A stretch of 7,837 nucleotides of DNA, from assembly GCA_031283565.1 (NCBI GenBank), contig JAITBM010000054.1:1-7837 (forward strand), read 5' to 3'. Below are positions 5,889 through 7,837 of this stretch, piece after piece; position 1 is the stretch's first letter; every line of letters starts with the position of its first letter. Both the position numbers and the translations under genes were made by a program. Source of the DNA: Rickettsiales bacterium (GTDB lineage: Bacteria; Pseudomonadota; Alphaproteobacteria; Rs-D84). The notes under the pieces were generated by a model. That model worked only from the letters and a program-made list of their open reading frames with translations, searched no databases and was not told the DNA's origin.

Positions 5889-6251
5889 TTGAAGATAAAA
5901 TCATGTCTTTTGGTGATTGCGTGCCTGTTGCCGTCGGTTTTGCGGGCCGAAGAGCAAGATTATGATTATATTTCGATGAAATCGGCTACAATTCGAGTAC
6001 TAAACAAGGCGGTCGGAAAGGCTCAGACAATAACGATTCCGGTTGGCCAGACGGTAAAATTCGACAAACTAGACATATCGGTTCGTAAATGCCTGGGGGC
6101 CGATGAATTTATGCCAGAAGACTATTTCATGTTCGTCGAGGTGCAAAAAGGCAGCGCAAGAATATTTTCCGGCTGGATGACGAAATCAGAGCCAGGGGGA
6201 AATCCGCTGCAAGATCCGGGCAGCGATATGTGGCTGGTTCGCTGCGACTAA
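5889..6251 (+). CDS. DUF2155 domain-containing exported protein
   Basis: This is a 120-residue protein of the alphaproteobacterial DUF2155 family, whose biochemical function is unknown. A signal peptide (MKIKSCLLVIACLLPSVLRA) suggests export to the periplasm. The mature part shows the family pattern: ATIRVLNKAVGKAQTITIPVGQTVKFDKLDISVRKC (33-68), then EDYFMFVEV, FSGWM at 93-97 and the end DMWLVRCD. Cys68 and Cys119 are the only cysteines of the mature chain. They correspond to conserved family cysteines, so a disulfide is plausible. I prefer the TTG at 5889, with GGAA at 5879-5882 six bases upstream. A TTG at 5877 inside rplS would add four residues and is possible. It is the third gene of the trmD-rplS operon. 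From memory, in many relatives this gene sits near the NDUFA12-type complex I assembly gene, so this placement is unusual. Confidence 0.85.
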   Translation: MKIKSCLLVIACLLPSVLRAEEQDYDYISMKSATIRVLNKAVGKAQTITIPVGQTVKFDKLDISVRKCLGADEFMPEDYFMFVEVQKGSARIFSGWMTKSEPGGNPLQDPGSDMWLVRCD

Positions 6252-6293
6252 AAAAGCAAATAAAGTGGCTGATTTTTCCAAGGTATGAAAGAT

Positions 6294-6328
6294 GGGGATT
6301 TTGAATTGCTGAAAATCCTCCTTGTTTT
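6294..6328 (+). terminator. Probable terminator of the trmD-rplS-DUF2155 operon
   Basis: A 9-bp stem (6294-6302 with 6312-6320, one G-U pair) has a nine-base loop and is followed by the T-rich CTTGTTTT. It lies about 42 bases after the DUF2155 stop and is the only hairpin of this kind in the gap. The imperfect T-tract and AT-rich upper stem lower certainty. Confidence 0.55.
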
Positions 6329-6331
6329 AAA

Positions 6332-6496
6332 ATGCAAACGAAATTCCACGTGTATGCGGCACCCCTGAATCTTTGTGGTATAAATCTGGATGCAAGGGAA
6401 AAAATCGGAAGCTTGCGCCGCTTGATTTCCAGATGGATGCCCGGGGCAATTTATTACCAATATAGCGGGCGGCTGGAAGCGGGGCATTATGAATAA
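6332..6496 (+). CDS. Possible small ORF, 54 residues, unrecognised
   Basis: An ATG at 6332 opens a 54-codon frame ending TAA at 6494-6496. The peptide begins MQTKFHVYAAPLNLCG and contains SLRRLISRWMPGAIYYQYSG. Composition looks protein-like (Trp, Tyr, basic helix), but I recognise no family. There is no Shine-Dalgarno sequence; the bases before it are the anti-SD-like CCTCCTT and the terminator T-tract. It fills the gap between the operon and clpB. It may be a remnant, a real small gene or chance, and chance is not excluded at this length. Confidence 0.2.
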   Translation: MQTKFHVYAAPLNLCGINLDAREKIGSLRRLISRWMPGAIYYQYSGRLEAGHYE

Positions 6497-6562
6497 TTGC
6501 CGGAGGGCTGCGATTCTTTTTTGCATTAGAATCCGCTTCTGATTTTGCTTCGGTCCCGGCAA
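6497..6562. repeat. Nested inverted repeat between convergent transcripts
   Basis: TTGCCGG (6497-6503) pairs with CCGGCAA (6556-6562). Inside it, GCGATTCT (6510-6517) pairs with AGAATCCGC (6528-6536) if one C bulges, over a ten-base loop. The element lies just downstream of clpB. On the minus strand the outer arm is followed by TTATTC, not a strong T-tract, so it is at best a weak clpB terminator or a 3'-UTR structure. Confidence 0.35.
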
Positions 6563-6570
6563 AAACTTCT

Positions 6571-7837
6571 TTATTTCACGCTCAGCTTTTTTCCCGATAG
6601 GTCCAGTTTTACGACCGGCCCGATATTGCCAGACAACATAAGGTCCGCGATTTTGTCTTCAACTTCGGCGGTTATCAGCCTGCGCAGCGGCCGCGCTCCA
6701 TAGGCCTCATCAAAACCGTTGTCCGCAAGCCATTTCACCGCCTCGTCGGACGCTTCAAGCTTGACGCCATGCTCGGCAAGCCGCGCTTCCAAGCCGCGCA
6801 GCTGTATCTTTACTATTCCCGCCATTACTGATTTTTCCAAAGCATGAAAGAATATGATTTCGTCTATCCTGTTCACGAATTCCGGCCGGAAATGTTTCCG
6901 CACGGCGTCGCCGTCTTTCAAATTCGATGTCATGATAATAATCGTGTTTTTGAAGCTGACCACGCGTCCCTGTCCGTCCGTGAGCCGCCCGTCGTCCAAT
7001 ATCTGCAGGAACACATTGAAGACATCCGGGTGTGCCTTTTCGATTTCATCGAACAATATGACCTGATATGGCCTGCGGCGCACGGATTCGGTCAGAGCTC
7101 CGCCGCGATCGTATCCCACATATCCAGGCGGGCTGCCGATCAGGCGCGAAATGCTGTGCGGCTCCATATATTCCGACATGTCGATTCGCATCATGGCGGA
7201 TTCGTCGCTGAACAAAAGCTCGGCCAGCGCCTTGGCCAGCTCCGTCTTTCCGACTCCTGTGGGTCCGAGAAACATGAACGATCCCGTGGGCCGGCGCGGA
7301 TCGGACAATCCGGCGCGGCTTCGTCTTATCGAACGCGCCACGGCTGAAATCGCCGCGTCCTGTCCGACGACGCGCTTTTGCAGCTCCGCCTCTATGTTCA
7401 AAAGCCGGACCTGTTCGTCCGCCGAAAGGCGCGCCGCCGGAATGCCGGTCCATTTCGACACGACGGATTCTATCTGCGCTGGCTTGACGGTCTTGTAGTC
7501 CGCGGCGGAATCCCTCTCAAGCGCGGCGATTTTCTCTTCGAGCTTGGGCACGTCGCCGTATTGCAGGCGGGCGACTTTTTCGTAATCGCCGTTTCTGGTG
7601 GCTATGGCTATCTCGTTTTTGACGGCTTCCAGATCGCTCATGGCATCCGACAGAGACTTCATTTGCGCCTGCGCCGCGCGCCATTCGCCGGCCAGTTTTT
7701 TCTCGTCCGCTTCGGCGGAGGCGATTTCCGTTTCCAGATCTTTCAGCCGCGTCTTAGATTCGGAATCTTTTTCCTTTTTAAGGGCGGACTGCTCTATGCG
7801 CAGCTGCATCAGGCGCCGGGAAACTTCGTCCAACTTT
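6571..7837 (-). CDS. clpB: ATP-dependent disaggregase ClpB, C-terminal part
   Basis: ClpB is a hexameric AAA+ chaperone that threads aggregated proteins through its pore, working with DnaK. Only about 421 C-terminal residues are here; the gene continues past the window edge, and the upstream N-domain and NBD1 are not visible. Counting from the Leu at 7831-7833: a middle-domain coiled coil (about 1-110, ending GDYEKVARLQYGDVPKLEEKI), the linker VVSKWTGIP, Walker A GPTGVGKT (190-197), pore loop GYVGY (237-241), Walker B VILFDE (258-263), sensor 1 TSN (302-304), Arg finger in FRPEFVNRID (R322) and sensor 2 GARPLRR (379-385). The middle domain separates ClpB from ClpA and ClpC. Between TSNL and FRPEF only nine residues remain, against roughly 25-30 in E. 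coli ClpB. The stop is TAA at 6571-6573. It is convergent with the trmD operon. Confidence 0.96.
   Translation of the reverse strand, partial: KLDEVSRRLMQLRIEQSALKKEKDSESKTRLKDLETEIASAEADEKKLAGEWRAAQAQMKSLSDAMSDLEAVKNEIAIATRNGDYEKVARLQYGDVPKLEEKIAALERDSAADYKTVKPAQIESVVSKWTGIPAARLSADEQVRLLNIEAELQKRVVGQDAAISAVARSIRRSRAGLSDPRRPTGSFMFLGPTGVGKTELAKALAELLFSDESAMMRIDMSEYMEPHSISRLIGSPPGYVGYDRGGALTESVRRRPYQVILFDEIEKAHPDVFNVFLQILDDGRLTDGQGRVVSFKNTIIIMTSNLKDGDAVRKHFRPEFVNRIDEIIFFHALEKSVMAGIVKIQLRGLEARLAEHGVKLEASDEAVKWLADNGFDEAYGARPLRRLITAEVEDKIADLMLSGNIGPVVKLDLSGKKLSVK

Noticed and set aside
6316..6323. Anti-Shine-Dalgarno-like CCTCCTT, as at a 16S rRNA 3' end
   Set aside because: It is the right arm and exit of the operon terminator, with no other rRNA sequence around it. 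AAGGAGG on the other strand is not followed by a usable start.
6248..6562. 104-codon minus-strand frame between DUF2155 and clpB
   Set aside because: It has no recognisable domain and no promoter or ribosome binding site, and it runs through the operon terminator hairpin.

Overview
The window looks like chromosomal DNA from an alphaproteobacterium, probably a small-genome or host-associated one (inference). The case rests on a DUF2155 protein, which is essentially an alphaproteobacterial family, a BamA with an outer-membrane beta-signal, and the trmD-rplS pair. All intact genes read with the standard code and use TAA, TGA and TAG stops. The genes are conserved housekeeping genes in an unusual order. 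I see no phage, transposon, CRISPR array, tRNA or rRNA.

Layout: (1) 1-554 is a decayed end of a family 2 glycosyltransferase locus. It has an in-frame stop, apparent frameshifts and a trailing pair of 63-base repeats encoding KYYLFGI; 555-736 holds nothing I can name. (2) 737-1571 is a divergent pair: an RNHCP zinc-ribbon protein (minus) and a cold-shock-domain protein (plus), back to back over two clear promoters, the latter closed by a strong UUCG-loop terminator. (3) 1685-3949 is bamA alone, without its usual lpxD/fabZ/lpxA/skp neighbours, convergent with murI (3981-4823, minus). (4) 4852-6251 is a compact plus-strand operon, trmD-rplS-DUF2155, with overlapping gene ends and two TTG starts, followed by a likely terminator at 6294-6328. 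(5) 6332-6562 is a gap with one doubtful small frame and an imperfect nested inverted repeat. (6) 6571-7837 is the 3' part of clpB (minus), which runs off the window end.

Functionally the window covers outer-membrane protein assembly (BamA), peptidoglycan precursor supply (MurI), tRNA modification and ribosome structure (TrmD, L19), and stress response (Csp, ClpB), plus two conserved proteins of unknown role. The most interesting signal is in the regulatory DNA. Three unrelated genes (RNHCP, bamA, murI) have a -35-like TTGCAA/TTGCGC, a 16-17 base spacer and a -10 hexamer ending only 6-7 bases before the ATG, with no Shine-Dalgarno sequence. This suggests leaderless transcripts. csp, trmD and rplS instead carry normal Shine-Dalgarno sequences. 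I found no convincing new multi-gene system.
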